NCBI GenBank assembly: GCA_014529385.2
Contig: CM043962.1
Location: forward strand, 51,183,405 to 51,247,404
DNA: 64,000 nucleotides
Direction: 5' to 3'
From: Adiantum capillus-veneris
Taxonomy: Eukaryota > Streptophyta > Polypodiopsida > Polypodiales > Pteridaceae
Part shown: positions 10,831-20,942 of the stretch, in pieces
How positions within the stretch are numbered: position 1 is the first letter of the stretch
How the letters are laid out: each line of letters opens with the position of its first letter
The notes under the pieces: generated by a model
The model's input: the letters and a program-made list of their open reading frames with translations, nothing else
Database searches by the model: none
What the model was told of the DNA's origin: nothing
Position numbers and translations under genes: made by a program

Positions 10831-11514
10831 CCTTTTGTGGAATTTGCCTACAATAACACGATACACTCTTTGACGGGGAAGATGCCATGTGAGATTGTTG
10901 AAAGTGCTGCGAAGGTTCCATCCTCCCTGAGCACGAAAGATTAGATATTTAAAGCGGATGAACATTCGCGAGATTTGGATACGGCTTTTGCCAAGGTTCG
11001 CGAGACTTTGCAGGAGTCTCAAGAACGACAGAAAAAGGCAGTGGATCGCCATCATCGCGACTTGAAATTGAAGGAGGATGATTGGGTGCTCTTACGTTTT
11101 GAGAAGGCACGTCTACGAAAGAAAAAGGGAAAGGAGAGGCTTTTTCCAAAGCTTAGTATGCGATACTACGGACCTTTCCAGATCACTGACAAGATAAATG
11201 ATGTCTCCTTCCGATTGAAACTGCCAGATACTTGGAGGATTCACAATGCATTGCATGTGAGTCTCTTGAAACCTGTTAAGGGTGATGTGCCTGATGATGG
11301 GGAGCCTGATGAGCAACCCGAAGTGGAAGAAAACAAGGAGACCCTTGTTCCTGAACAGATTTTGGCACATAACGATACGAAGAAAGGTAAAGTCCGAAGG
11401 CGGTTCTTGGTTAAGTTCAAGAACTTTCCTGCATTTGATGCGAAGTGGATGGAGGAGGAGGACCTAGCAGATACTCCTCGGATTGTGAAACTTTACCTCG
11501 ATGTTTTGGTTTAG
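10831..11514 (+). pseudogene. Integrase C-terminus with chromodomain
   Basis: After a broken stretch (EFAYNNTIHSLTGKMP), an uninterrupted frame of 179 codons (10975-11514) carries a GPY/F-type module (SMRYYGPFQITDKIN, LPDTWRIHNALHVSLLKP). A C-terminal chromodomain follows at about 11347-11505, with core signatures RRRFLVKFKNFP and DAKWMEEEDL. Chromodomains place the element among chromoviruses and typically direct insertion to marked heterochromatin. This is the best-preserved part of the element. The stop is TAG at 11512. Confidence 0.88.
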
Positions 11515-12110
11515 CATAGTCTACTCCAAACGGAACCCAGAATTCAGCTTGGCCGGAGATTTGGTGCAGTGGGATGCACAAGAGGGGAGTCACTCCGCTC
11601 CCTTGTCAATAGATGCCTCGATTTTGATACTAAAGTTATTGATGTCTCTTTGAGCTTCAGGGATAATGATAGCTGACAATATTCTACTGGACGACTTTAT
11701 GAAATGGAATTCCTGATAATGATACTGATTTGTTTCTTCACTTCTTTTGAGTGCAGGAACTGATAGACGAAATGACTGCAGCATTTTGGTCTACTTGATC
11801 TCGAATAGACACGGTTGCAATAGGGGTTAGTCAATCAGACATCGATGAGGTCCCGATTGGACCTAGATGTGATTGCTAGCTACATTGCCAAATAAATCAT
11901 GCTCTAAGATCCGAATGAATGTTGAATGTCATGTGATGTCCTGTGATGTCTGGTGATGTCCTATGATGTCGTGTGATGTGACTGTCGATTTTGTACATGT
12001 GCTAGATGTGTGTTCCTAGTACGTAGGTACTAACAGTCAGTGTCTGCTAAGACGGTTTATGGCTTTTGTCGGTTTTGTAGGCGTAATTGTGGTCGATTAC
12101 AATGATTTCA
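11515..12110 (+). other. 3' untranslated region of the chromovirus
   Basis: No coding potential is seen between the chromodomain stop and the polypurine tract. It contains a 10-bp tandem repeat of the form xxGTGATGTC, five units at 11931-11980, with the first two bases variable. Confidence 0.6.
11931..11980 (+). repeat. 10-bp tandem repeat, five units
   Basis: Successive decamers read ATGTGATGTC, CTGTGATGTC, TGGTGATGTC, CTATGATGTC and GTGTGATGTG. It lies in the 3' untranslated region of the chromovirus. Function unknown; a slippage-derived minisatellite is the simplest reading. Confidence 0.8.
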
Positions 12111-12121
12111 AGAGGGGGGTA
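12111..12121 (+). promoter_or_regulatory. Polypurine tract of the chromovirus
   Basis: AGAGGGGGGTA directly precedes the TGTCACAAAG start of the 3' LTR. This is the expected site for plus-strand priming. Confidence 0.85.
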
Positions 12122-12285
12122 TGTCACAAAGTGATGACGTGGCTACGGACAACAGAAACCCTAATTTTTGCCAGAAACCCTAAAAAAACCTATAAACCCT
12201 AATTTTTTTTTGGGGATATTTTTGAGCGACGCAAATCTCAGCTTTTGGCCAAAAAAAAGCATAATTGCTTTTTATTGCTCTCATT

Positions 12286-12360
<75 letters not shown>

Positions 12361-12732
12361 TGCTTTTGCTTTCAGAAACTCTCTATGAGAGAGGGAAAAT
12401 AGCTTTTTGCTTTCAGGGCTTTTAATTTTGAAGCTTTTGGGGCTCTGCTTTTGGGCATCCCTTGTAACCTTTAAATTAGTGGTGAGGGCCTCACTTCTCA
12501 GAGCATCTGGACGCAGAGTCTGAGAGTGAAACCCTAACCGCTCTCTTGTACTTTGATGATTGATTAATACAAAAAGAAATACCGAAAGGGGCGCCAGTCT
12601 TTGGGGCCAATATCTCTAAGCACGGAACTCCGTCGGGCCAGTGCAAATTTATTGTGATCTGTGAATTGTTTGAAGTGGTTATTTGGTGCTGTCGTGATTG
12701 ATTCTTGACTTGGAGTGTCCAAGTCTGTTACA
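12122..12732 (+). repeat. 3' LTR of the chromovirus
   Basis: This copy matches the 5' LTR from TGTCACAAAG to TGTTACA. The (GA)n tract (about 12291-12357) is shorter than in the 5' LTR. The shared LTR motif is at 12571-12608. The target duplication CTCTA follows at 12733-12737. Confidence 0.93.
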
Positions 12733-12848
12733 CTCTACCTCAATGATCTCTATTCCAGTAGACTTTGGAAGCGCCGGTTTGCCCTCTCTGCTCTTTGATG
12801 GGACTCGTATGCTCTCAGAAAAGCACACGCATGAAGCTCTGATACCAC
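12733..12848 (-). promoter_or_regulatory. E0 internal start with tRNA-Met primer site
   Basis: Positions 12836-12847 read GCTCTGATACCA, the reverse complement of the initiator-Met-tRNA primer site, abutting the E0 LTR at 12849. On the minus strand this is the 5' LTR to primer-site junction. The remaining ~100 bp is untranslated leader of E0, truncated by the chromovirus insertion at 12732. Confidence 0.8.
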
Positions 12849-13099
12849 TGTCACGAGACAAGCACCACGTGCCAATGGAAAAGAACAAACTGAACAGAAT
12901 TTTAACACTTCAACAACACCTGAAAGTAAAGAGAAAGAGCATACGCGACACGGAGTGGCGGAATTCCACCCCAGAGAGTACTGGCCCCAACATTGGCGCC
13001 CCTTTCGGTATTTCTTTATATTACTTGAACTCAGTACAATGCCAGCACTTGCGCTCTGCACCTTCACCCCGAAGAGTGCCAGAGAATGAGCCCTTTGCA
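12849..13099 (-). repeat. 5' LTR of E0, first piece (split by LTR-X)
   Basis: It matches 1188-1437 and breaks exactly where LTR-X begins. The matching sequence resumes at 28895. The last five bases, TTGCA, are the left target duplication of LTR-X (right copy CTGCA at 28890-28894). The shared LTR motif is at 12983-13019. Confidence 0.85.
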
Positions 13100-13937
13100 T
13101 GTCACGTGACACATCTAACCCTATGTGTATGTGGACAAGCTACTTCATGACAAGGGTTCAATTCAGTTAGATTAGGAAGTGATTTGACACTTTTGTGAGT
13201 CTGTTCGCAAAGCGCAAAGCGTGCATGTCTAGACACTTAGAGTAGATGCATATCCTCTGGTTGCACACAGCACGATCATCAGATTTCATCAGAACCCATC
13301 AGGAGCATTTTTACAGTGCATAGACCTATTTTCTCTATTTTTGACATTTTTCACTTATTATTTTTAAGCGACTTTTGTTGGGAATTGAAACTGGGTAGGG
13401 CAAATTCACTAAGCAAGTACATAAGCAAACTAGCGCTAGCACTTTCTAGCAAAAGAGGCATTAGGAACTTCGCGTTCAACAGGCATCTTATCAGTAGGAT
13501 CTCCCCAAGATGCCCTAGCGTTTTCTCCATCAGCAAGAGACACTAGCGTTTTCCCCACAGAACCAGCCTTGGCATTTTTGCATGGCAGATGTGCCTCGAC
13601 GACAACAAGACGCAGGAGATCAGCCCTAGCGTTGGCAGATTCCACAGCGACAGCAGATCAGCCCTAGCGTTAGCAAATTTCCCGCTATTGAGTTTTCAGC
13701 CCTAGCGTTTTTGGTTTGCAGATCAGCCTCGGCGTTTTGCAATTCCCTCGCGACAGAATGATCAAAAGCACCAGCATTTTCAGTTTTCAGTAGTCAGACA
13801 TCGCAGTACAAGTCCCGAACCTCGCAGATCTCACCTTCCCGCAGCAGATCCTCGCCGCATGGTCAGATCCAATGCAGTTTGCAGTTTCAGCCCGGAAAAC
13901 GCAGATTTCAGCATCTGCGTTTTCACGCGTCGTCGTT
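13100..13937 (+). repeat. 5' LTR of LTR-X, first piece
   Basis: It aligns with 27786 to about 28470 in the 3' LTR but is longer by some indels. A degenerate repeated phrase (cc)TAGCGTT(TTC) occurs many times between about 13430 and 13790, roughly every 30-60 bp. No coding potential was recognised. It breaks at 13937, where the nested element's LTR begins. Confidence 0.85.
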
Positions 13938-14892
13938 TGTTGACCGCTGGGTCAACAACACAACACAACTCAAGTTTCGTACCAAAGTCTTATCTTTTGC
14001 GAGTTATGAAATGCTGCGGATTATGGCTATAAACGTCATTTGTAATGAGTAGTTATTCTAGTTTCAGAAGCCGGGGTGCAATGGCACTTCCAGATTGTAA
14101 ATACAAAGCCATTTGACCCTTTCAACCCCATTTTTGGTTAAACCTAAGGTAGCCTTAGTATATAAGGTACCTAGGTCATTTTGTAAGAAGACTTTTATCA
14201 TAATCAAACTTAGCGCTGCCGTCTACTGTGTGTGAGAGAGAAAGAGAGGGAGTGTGAGCTTCATCCTCTTGCTACGCCCCGCTCGCTCAACACATTGGAG
14301 ATCCGACTGCACCATTGTTGTAGGCTCGAGGAGAGCTACGCGACAACGCCAAGCATTCCACGCGAGACGAAGCGCACAAGGCGACGCATCTACGAGCTAT
14401 TTGTGGCCGTAAGTGTATCAAACGATGTCTGTTTTCTGCGTGCTAGTAGTCTATAGAATCGTGGCGACATAAGCTACGCATAGGTACTCATAAATTTCAG
14501 TTTCGGGCACGTTCAAAATTCTGCTCTGTCATCCTACGCGTTTTCCGCAGACGGGTTTAGAGTGAGGGTTTTGAGTGTAGAAGCTTAGGGACAGGTGTAT
14601 CCTAGTGAGGGGATGGTGTTCCTTAAGTTTCGTATGAATCTGGCATGATTAGGCGAGTTACCTTCCGTATGTGTGTATGTGGCTAGGTGGTGTAGTTGAG
14701 AGCATTGAGGTTCTTGATTGTGGTTTAGTTGGCCTTCCAGAGTGTTGTATGTGTAGGATGGTCTCAGCTTGACAAGCTAAAGAGATTTCCTCCGTGTGCC
14801 TATCGTGTCATCTGTGTCCTCGATTGACATTATGTTGATCTAGGTAGTGTTTGCATGCACTTCATGGGTGTGTGAGTCGCTCCCGTCCAACA
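13938..14892 (+). repeat. 5' LTR of the Asp-tRNA-primed element
   Basis: The 955-bp LTR begins with TGTTGACC, whose first bases form an imperfect inverted repeat around GCTGG (TTGACC...GGTCAA). A TATATAAGG sequence at about 14160-14166 is a plausible promoter TATA box. The single half-site TCCTACGCG at about 14533 resembles the palindromes in the leader. Confidence 0.9.
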
Positions 14893-14893
14893 T

Positions 14894-14911
14894 TGGCGCC
14901 GCTGCCGGGGA
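14894..14911 (+). promoter_or_regulatory. Primer binding site, Asp-tRNA type
   Basis: TGGCGCCGCTGCCGGGGA begins two bases after the LTR end. It is close to the TGGCGCCGTTGCCGGGGA site of plant Athila/Tat-lineage gypsy elements. Confidence 0.85.
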
Positions 14912-17372
14912 CACAAGGACCTAAGTAGATTTCCTACTAACACTCGTGTGATGGTTGCTTGATTTAGTTTCTGCTAAAGAAAGCGTGTTTCTTAAGTGGA
15001 TCCGGAAGAGGATATTCCGCGATCAAGTAGATAGCCAAGAAGCGTGTGTCTTGCCGAGGGTCCGCGACTAGATAGGTTTAGTTAGGATCTGTGGATTAGA
15101 GTAGTTGTTGGTGGTCGAGTGATTTGTGAGGTGATAAAAGCGTTTACTAGTCCGTGTGTGGCAATGAAGCGTTTTCTACTCATAGATGCAAATCCCCATA
15201 TGATTTGTAGGAGTAGCTTTAGGTAAGTGATCCGATTCTGATCTAGAGCTATTCAGCACTGAATTATTTGCTAAAGTACTTGATTGCATTTGAAATCACA
15301 GAAAAGTGTGCTTTTGAGGGTAAAAATGCATTAAACAAGCTTTTGTGGATATTTTTGTATGACTGACTGATGTTGTGCATATAAAAGAGCATTTGCAAGG
15401 GTTCTGTGAAGAAAACCTGCAATTCTGTAAGCATAGATATCCTACGCGTAGGATGTCTCAAGGGGGTTCTGGAGACCAAATTTGAAAATTCTGACTGCAC
15501 CAGTGTGTTCAGAGGGTAGGTTTTACCCTAGTAACATATTGACTTGGGTGTTTTTCCCTATTTTTGTTGACCAAAAGCCAAAAGGCGGAGTCAGAGAACG
15601 TAAAATTTCAGAAAAGGCTTAAATTGAGTGATTTTTGCATGTTTTTGCAATTGTGAAGCCTACTTGCACTTGGTGAGAGCAAGTATCAGGGACACTTCAG
15701 TCTCAAAAAATCAGCAGTAGACATCCTACGCGTAGGATGTCTACAGGGTGATCTGGTGGAAATTTTGAAATTCTGAGTTGACCAGTGTGTTCAGAAGGTA
15801 GGTTTTACCCTATTTTCACCTGGAAAGTGGAAATTTGACCAAATTTTGACATATCAAAGTCAAAAGACAAGAATTGCCAGACATCCTACCCAAATTGTGT
15901 CCAAGGCCTAATTTTGAGACCAAACCATAGGGTGACTTCATGTGCATGTTATACATGATGTTTTGAGTGCATGTGATAAATTTCATCTCATTTGGGTGAG
16001 AAAATTGTGTTCAAAGCGGACTTTAACACTTTTTGACTGAAAAAGGCAAGAATAGCTAGTTTTGGGGTCTTTTGAAATCCAAACCAAAATCTAAGCATAC
16101 CACTGCATAATTCTGAAACCAAAATTCTACTCTGACCATACCATGCTGTTGTATAGCCTTAGGCAAGCCTCCTAGGCAAATTTAGTCCAATTTGGAGTTG
16201 ATTTGACTTGGGAATTCATCAGAACAGACATCAAGCTTTTGGAACAGTTTCTTGATCATTTGACCAACCTAGGCGTCAGAATCAAAAAGTAAAAATAGCT
16301 GTGAGTTTAGCATATCAAGGGGAAGCTACAGTGCAAGTTTGAGCTGAAACAGAGCAAAAAGACATCCTACGCGTAGGATGTCTCCAGGGTCATAAAGTGG
16401 TCAAAATTCTATTAAGGCCATATAGAGAGGTACTAAGTGTCTCAAGGATTCCAAAACTTTTTTCAAAAGTGAATTTGGACCTTGTTTGACCTATTTACCA
16501 AGCAAAGACAAGAATTGTCAGACATCCTACTCTTGGAGTGCACTAGAAGCTCTTGCAGCCTAAATCTTGACCTATTGGCATCCAAATTCAACTTTGAGTA
16601 TACCATTGGGTTGCTGAGCACTAGGAGAATCTTGGGATCAAGTTTGGACAAAATCTGAGCTGTTAGACATTCTACGCGCAGGATGTCTCCAGCTTGATTT
16701 AGGACTCCAAACCAACCTATGAGCACACCACTGTGATCAGCACATCAAGGAGAAGCTGGGGTGAAAATTTCAAGTCATTCCGAGCAAAAAGACATCCTAC
16801 GCGTAGGATGTCTCAAGGCCATTTTTAGGTTCAAATGAAATTCTGAGCATACCATTGTGTTGCTGGACCCAAATTTTGTTAAATTCTGAGCATAAAGACA
16901 TCCTACACGTAGGATGTCTCTAGGCCAGTTTTAGGGTCTAACTATACTTTTGACCATACAGGAATGTTCAGTGTCACAAAGATCCCAAATCTTCTTTTAA
17001 AATTGAATTTGGACTCATTTTGACGAGTCTAAACTGCATTTCACTATTTTGGCCATAACTTTCACAAACAGTATCGGATCGGAAAATTTTTTATATCAAA
17101 ACGTAGCATGAGAGCGGCTCTACAGATCTTATAGCAAAACTTGAACTAAATGTATGCCTACGGCAACCATTTAGTTCAACTTTGAAAAAAACATCGTTTA
17201 AGGCCTCAAAATTCATCCGGAAGTCAGGGGTGTCTGAAAGCGACAATTTGCGAGAATTGTGATGAAACGGTTGCGGTTTTGGACATAGTTTCGACTTTTC
17301 CCTAACCAAAGTACTTGAACACAGTGGACTAAGTCTACTGGAACCAAGCAAAAGCTCTTAAGCCCAGAAATC
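14912..17372 (+). repeat. 2.5-kb non-coding leader with six 24-bp palindromes
   Basis: No coding frame is supported. The half-site AGACATCCTACG followed by its reverse complement occurs at 15719-15742, 16360-16383 and 16790-16813 (perfect). Copies at 15435-15458, 16665-16688 and 16896-16919 carry one to two changes. Half-sites GACATCCTAC occur near 15880 and 16521. Phrases around the palindromes also recur, for example GTGTGTTCAGA-GGTAGGTTTTACCC at about 15505 and 15786, so the leader is made partly of diverged ~280-bp repeats. Confidence 0.85.
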
Positions 17373-19375
17373 ATGTCTACCCTAGATTCAGACGCAGCTT
17401 ACATAAGCTTGGAGATCCCGACGATAGAGGAATATCCTCCCACAATGGGTCTTCCAAACTTGCAATTGATAAAGATCCATCATGTTGAGAGAGTTTGGAT
17501 GATTGGTCATGAGAGTGAAGGACTATATAGATACATTGACGACAATGAGGTCAATCTTTATAGGTGCTCAGATCCATATCTAGAAGAGATAACGGATTAC
17601 AAGCTCTTATATGTCTACACATACGGCGTCGACTGTCAATGGAGATCTATAGTTGTCGACAAGTATGGACGAGAATACAGAGTTGTAGAAAGCACAAATC
17701 CACACACTATACTAGAAAGAGGTGGATATTTGGTCAATGAAGGATCACAAATGCCTCCACCAAACACGAGAATTCCTATAGGAATTCCAAGAAGAGAGCC
17801 ACCAAGATTCCCTTCAAGAGCGATAACAAGAGAAGGATTGGGAGAGTCTCTGGTTAGACTTGTAGACAATCGACGAGTTAGACCATCCCAAGTCCAGAAA
17901 TGGGTAAACAGAAAATACTCCGGAGATAAAGATCCGAGAGATCACGTAGCGGCTTTTAGAAGAGTGATTAGAGCAGAGAAAGTTTCAGATTTTGCGACAC
18001 AGTTTGCGGGATTTGGATCGACTCTAGAAGATGATGCAGCTACATGGTTCGACTCGGTGGAAAAATGGGATTTTGAGAACCTAGATGAGCTGGTTGAGGA
18101 GTTTATTGAAGAATTCTCGCCAAAAGGCATTGCTCACAACACGGTCTCGCAAATCCATAGATTCAAACAGAAAGAGGATGAATCAGTACGCAGAGCATCA
18201 TTACGGCTCAAGAGATATGTTAAGCTCTGTCCGAGAGCGGAATTACCTACGCAAGCACGACTGATGCTGATCTTTATCCAGGGAATGAGACATGCGGGCC
18301 TTCAGAAGGATCTGCATATGATAAGGAGGATGTGATCTTTATCCAGGGAATGAGACATGCGGGCCTTCAGAAGGATCTGCATATGATAAGGAGGATGACG
18401 CTAAACGAGTTGATCAAAGAAGCTCTTTATCTAGTGGATAACTGTGAGGCATACAAAGAAAAGGACTTAAAGAGTCAAGGAGATGACACATCCTCTCAGC
18501 ACAGTGTTTCACAGATAAGTGAGTCCATTGCCAAGCCAACGACACCTATTGATCAAGAAAAGCTTATCGACGACTTGGTCAAGAGGTTGATTCCTCTTTT
18601 AAGGTCTGATTCGGGAGAGCCGAAGTGGTGTGAAATTGAGAGAAAATGGACGAACCATACGGAGGAAGAGTGCTATTATCGCATGGAAAATGCTAGGGAG
18701 AGGTATGTACAACCTGTTCCAAAAGCACCTACTCCACCTAGATACATTACGTGGAATGCGCCAGGACCAGTAGAAGTTTTAAGGCCACAACTTGTCTTAG
18801 GACAACAACCTCCGCTGTCATGTGCTAGAATGCCGGTAGACATGAGATACATGCCAATGATGGAAGCATCAAATAAACCAACGCCAGTACCAGCTACAAT
18901 GTGGTATAGCAACCAAAGTGAGTACTATCCTTCGGAGCAACAAAATGTGAGAGAAACACATGGAGTGGTGAGGCCGGTACAACCTCCACCTCCTGGGTTT
19001 GAGTCGAAAGAAGTAAGGTATGAAATGGACGAAAGGACATTGCGATTCATTGCAAATAGCGGCTTATCTAGGTCAAAGCTTGCTTATAGCCAAGAGGAAA
19101 TGCTAAAAGAATCTCCTCAACCAGAGACAGATTGTCACAAGAGTCGTGACAACCACTTGGTGAAACAATGTCCTCATACGGAGATCACTGAAGTAAATGC
19201 CTATTGTCTTGAGTGTGGCATCACTCACTTGATCCCCGATTGCCCGAAAAACCGAAACCAAATCAGGAAAAGCACGACAAATGTATTAGGGATTGTTCAG
19301 CTACCTAGTAGCTCAGAAAATGAAAATGTCGTACCAGTTCAAGTGGTTACGAGCACAAGCTCAAAAAAAAGCTGA
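17373..19375 (+). pseudogene. gag of the Asp-tRNA-primed element, split by a 65-bp duplication
   Basis: A frame from the ATG at 17373 (MSTLDSDAAY) runs 320 codons to 18335. It contains a gag core at about residues 190-300 (DHVAAFRRVIRAEKVSDF, DDAATWFDS, SQIHRFKQKEDESV). The segment 18268-18332 is repeated in tandem at 18333-18397. Because 65 is not a multiple of three, the frame breaks and a second frame takes over (18332-19375). This second part ends with two CCHC/CCHH-like knuckles at about 19130-19250 (ECGITHLIPDCP). Before the duplication, gag would have been continuous. Confidence 0.85.
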
Positions 19376-20189
19376 TGAAAATCCAGAGACAAAGAACACA
19401 AAAAGTGACACGAGTCCAAAGGCAAATGATGGACCAAAGACAGACGCACCTAGTCAGAAAACCAAGAGCAAACGAAATAGTTGGAAAGCTAGAAAGACTA
19501 GGATGAAAGCACGCAGGGAACGAGAGCAAAAATCCCTAGTTGAGAAGCTTACCAAAGTTGAGGAGAAGATAAAACAACATGAGGAAAAGGAGGCACCTTC
19601 TCTTACACAGATGGTTAAACCTCTAGAAGAACCATCCACGGATGAGAAACCGAGAAGTGCTAGTTCAGGAGGATCTGTGTTGGTAGAGAAGGTTAATGAG
19701 ACATTAGATGCCCTCTTGAAAGCCTATGATGTGAGGCTCAAAAACAACCAAACCCAAGAACACAGATGGATGACATATCCCTATGCGGAACTAGGAAAGC
19801 AAAGGTTTGAAATGTGCCAGAAAATGATTCAAACAGCCCAAGATTTACTAGAACCACCAGTTGCAAAACCTGAGGATGTGATCCGTGTCATGCATACACA
19901 AGTAATCCCACCAAACCAGGAACTAAAAGAGCTAGATTCTAGCCATAAGCACATACCAAACCTCAAAGACCACGCCTTAGAACCAAGGATAGTACTGAAT
20001 ACCACGGATAACTCTTCCGAGGGATTTCACCAAGCTATACCTGAGGATTGTAAAGAGATAGATGGTCTTGACGAATTGTGGAAACAAGTCAGAGAGGCCA
20101 ATGAAGCCGATGACCTAAGAAGACGAGTAGACAAGACTGGTGATGAACGAGGAGTGATTCTACCACCAATAGAGGAAATTGAGACTTGA
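19293..20189 (+). CDS. Gag-pol linker protein, Lys/Glu-rich coiled coil
   Basis: The frame overlaps the end of gag in a different phase, as in elements using frameshifting, or after an indel near 19350. It is strongly charged: a Lys/Arg-rich stretch (KRNSWKARKTRMKARRERE) leads into a predicted coiled coil (LVEKLTKVEEKIKQHEEKE). No catalytic motif was recognised. It ends at a TGA (20187-20189), and the same phase then continues into the protease, so the TGA may be a mutation within one long frame. Confidence 0.55.
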   Translation: MFSYLVAQKMKMSYQFKWLRAQAQKKADENPETKNTKSDTSPKANDGPKTDAPSQKTKSKRNSWKARKTRMKARREREQKSLVEKLTKVEEKIKQHEEKEAPSLTQMVKPLEEPSTDEKPRSASSGGSVLVEKVNETLDALLKAYDVRLKNNQTQEHRWMTYPYAELGKQRFEMCQKMIQTAQDLLEPPVAKPEDVIRVMHTQVIPPNQELKELDSSHKHIPNLKDHALEPRIVLNTTDNSSEGFHQAIPEDCKEIDGLDELWKQVREANEADDLRRRVDKTGDERGVILPPIEEIET

Positions 20190-20207
20190 TCTCAAATAAA
20201 TCTAGAC

Positions 20208-20915
20208 GTGCAATCGTATTGGGGCGAGAAAGGATCTGTACAATCTATGGATAGTCAACCCCATTCGCTAAGAACACTACCGTCCTACATGGGAGAGTAC
20301 GAGACCAAGTCAGATGTGGTTGCAGTCCCATCACAGAGACTGTCTCTCAACAAGGCCATCGATTCAAAGGGGCTAGTAGATATTCTATCTACCCCAGTCA
20401 CCTGTACAATAATGTTAGCCGAGTTGCTCAGAATAAGACCAAACATGTGGGCTAATGTGGGTAAATGTCTAGAGAAATTTGTTGTAAAAACCCCAATGAC
20501 TCAAATCGAGGAAGGCATCAAAGAGCTTGAAATGCCTCAACTAAATACTAGGCCAGTGCCATTAAACAAGGTAGGCGAGTATTACGAGGGAGAAGATGGA
20601 AACACCACCCTTCCTATGGAATTCAATGGTGTAAAAACCATGGCAATCCTTGACAGTGGAGCTGGTGTGGCTATTGCAACCAAAGAGGTTTGGAAAAAAT
20701 GGGGAAAACCTGCCTTGATATCCACACGAATGACCCTGCAGCTTGCAGACAGACACAAGGAAAAGCCCCTAGGACTGCTAGAAAAAGTACTTGTTACTTC
20801 TTGTGGCATTGAATATGAACACACTTTTGCTGTTGTTGACTTTGGCAAGAAGAACAACTATGACATCATTCTAGGAAGACCATTCATGCGACAATTGAAA
20901 ATGGTCCAAGATTGA
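20208..20915 (+). CDS. Retropepsin-type aspartic protease domain
   Basis: The protease core is clear in the second half: the catalytic loop ILDSGAGVAIATKEVW (about 20645-20692), then TLQLADRHKEKPLG, then the C-terminal block YDIILGRPFM at about 20859-20888. This order matches retropepsins of plant gypsy elements, which cleave gag and pol. The frame is in phase with the preceding linker across one TGA and with the following frame across another TGA (20913). The ATG at 20208 is only the first in the open stretch, not a supported start. Confidence 0.75.
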   Translation: MQSYWGEKGSVQSMDSQPHSLRTLPSYMGEYETKSDVVAVPSQRLSLNKAIDSKGLVDILSTPVTCTIMLAELLRIRPNMWANVGKCLEKFVVKTPMTQIEEGIKELEMPQLNTRPVPLNKVGEYYEGEDGNTTLPMEFNGVKTMAILDSGAGVAIATKEVWKKWGKPALISTRMTLQLADRHKEKPLGLLEKVLVTSCGIEYEHTFAVVDFGKKNNYDIILGRPFMRQLKMVQD

Positions 20916-20942
20916 GGTTATGACCATATATACCTGAGACAT

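Larger units (their letters stand above)
6172..12732 (+). mobile_element. Ty3/gypsy chromovirus, full length but inactive
   Basis: The element has LTRs of ~612 bp (6172-6784 and 12122-12732), a Met-tRNA primer site, a polypurine tract and the order gag, (protease), RT, RNase H, integrase, chromodomain. Both sides are flanked by the identical 5-bp target duplication CTCTA (6167-6171 and 12733-12737). The gag-pol reading is broken by several stops, frameshifts and internal deletions, although the LTRs remain similar. Its right flank is the start of the E0 internal region, so it inserted into E0. Confidence 0.93.

Noticed and set aside
13933-13937. 5-bp target duplication for the Asp-tRNA-primed element
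   Set aside because: Left TCGTT and right TTGCG do not match, although the host LTR-X sequence is continuous across the site.
15435-16919. CRISPR-like array in the palindrome region
   Set aside because: Spacing is irregular (100-650 bp), the organism is evidently a plant, and the region lies inside a retroelement leader.
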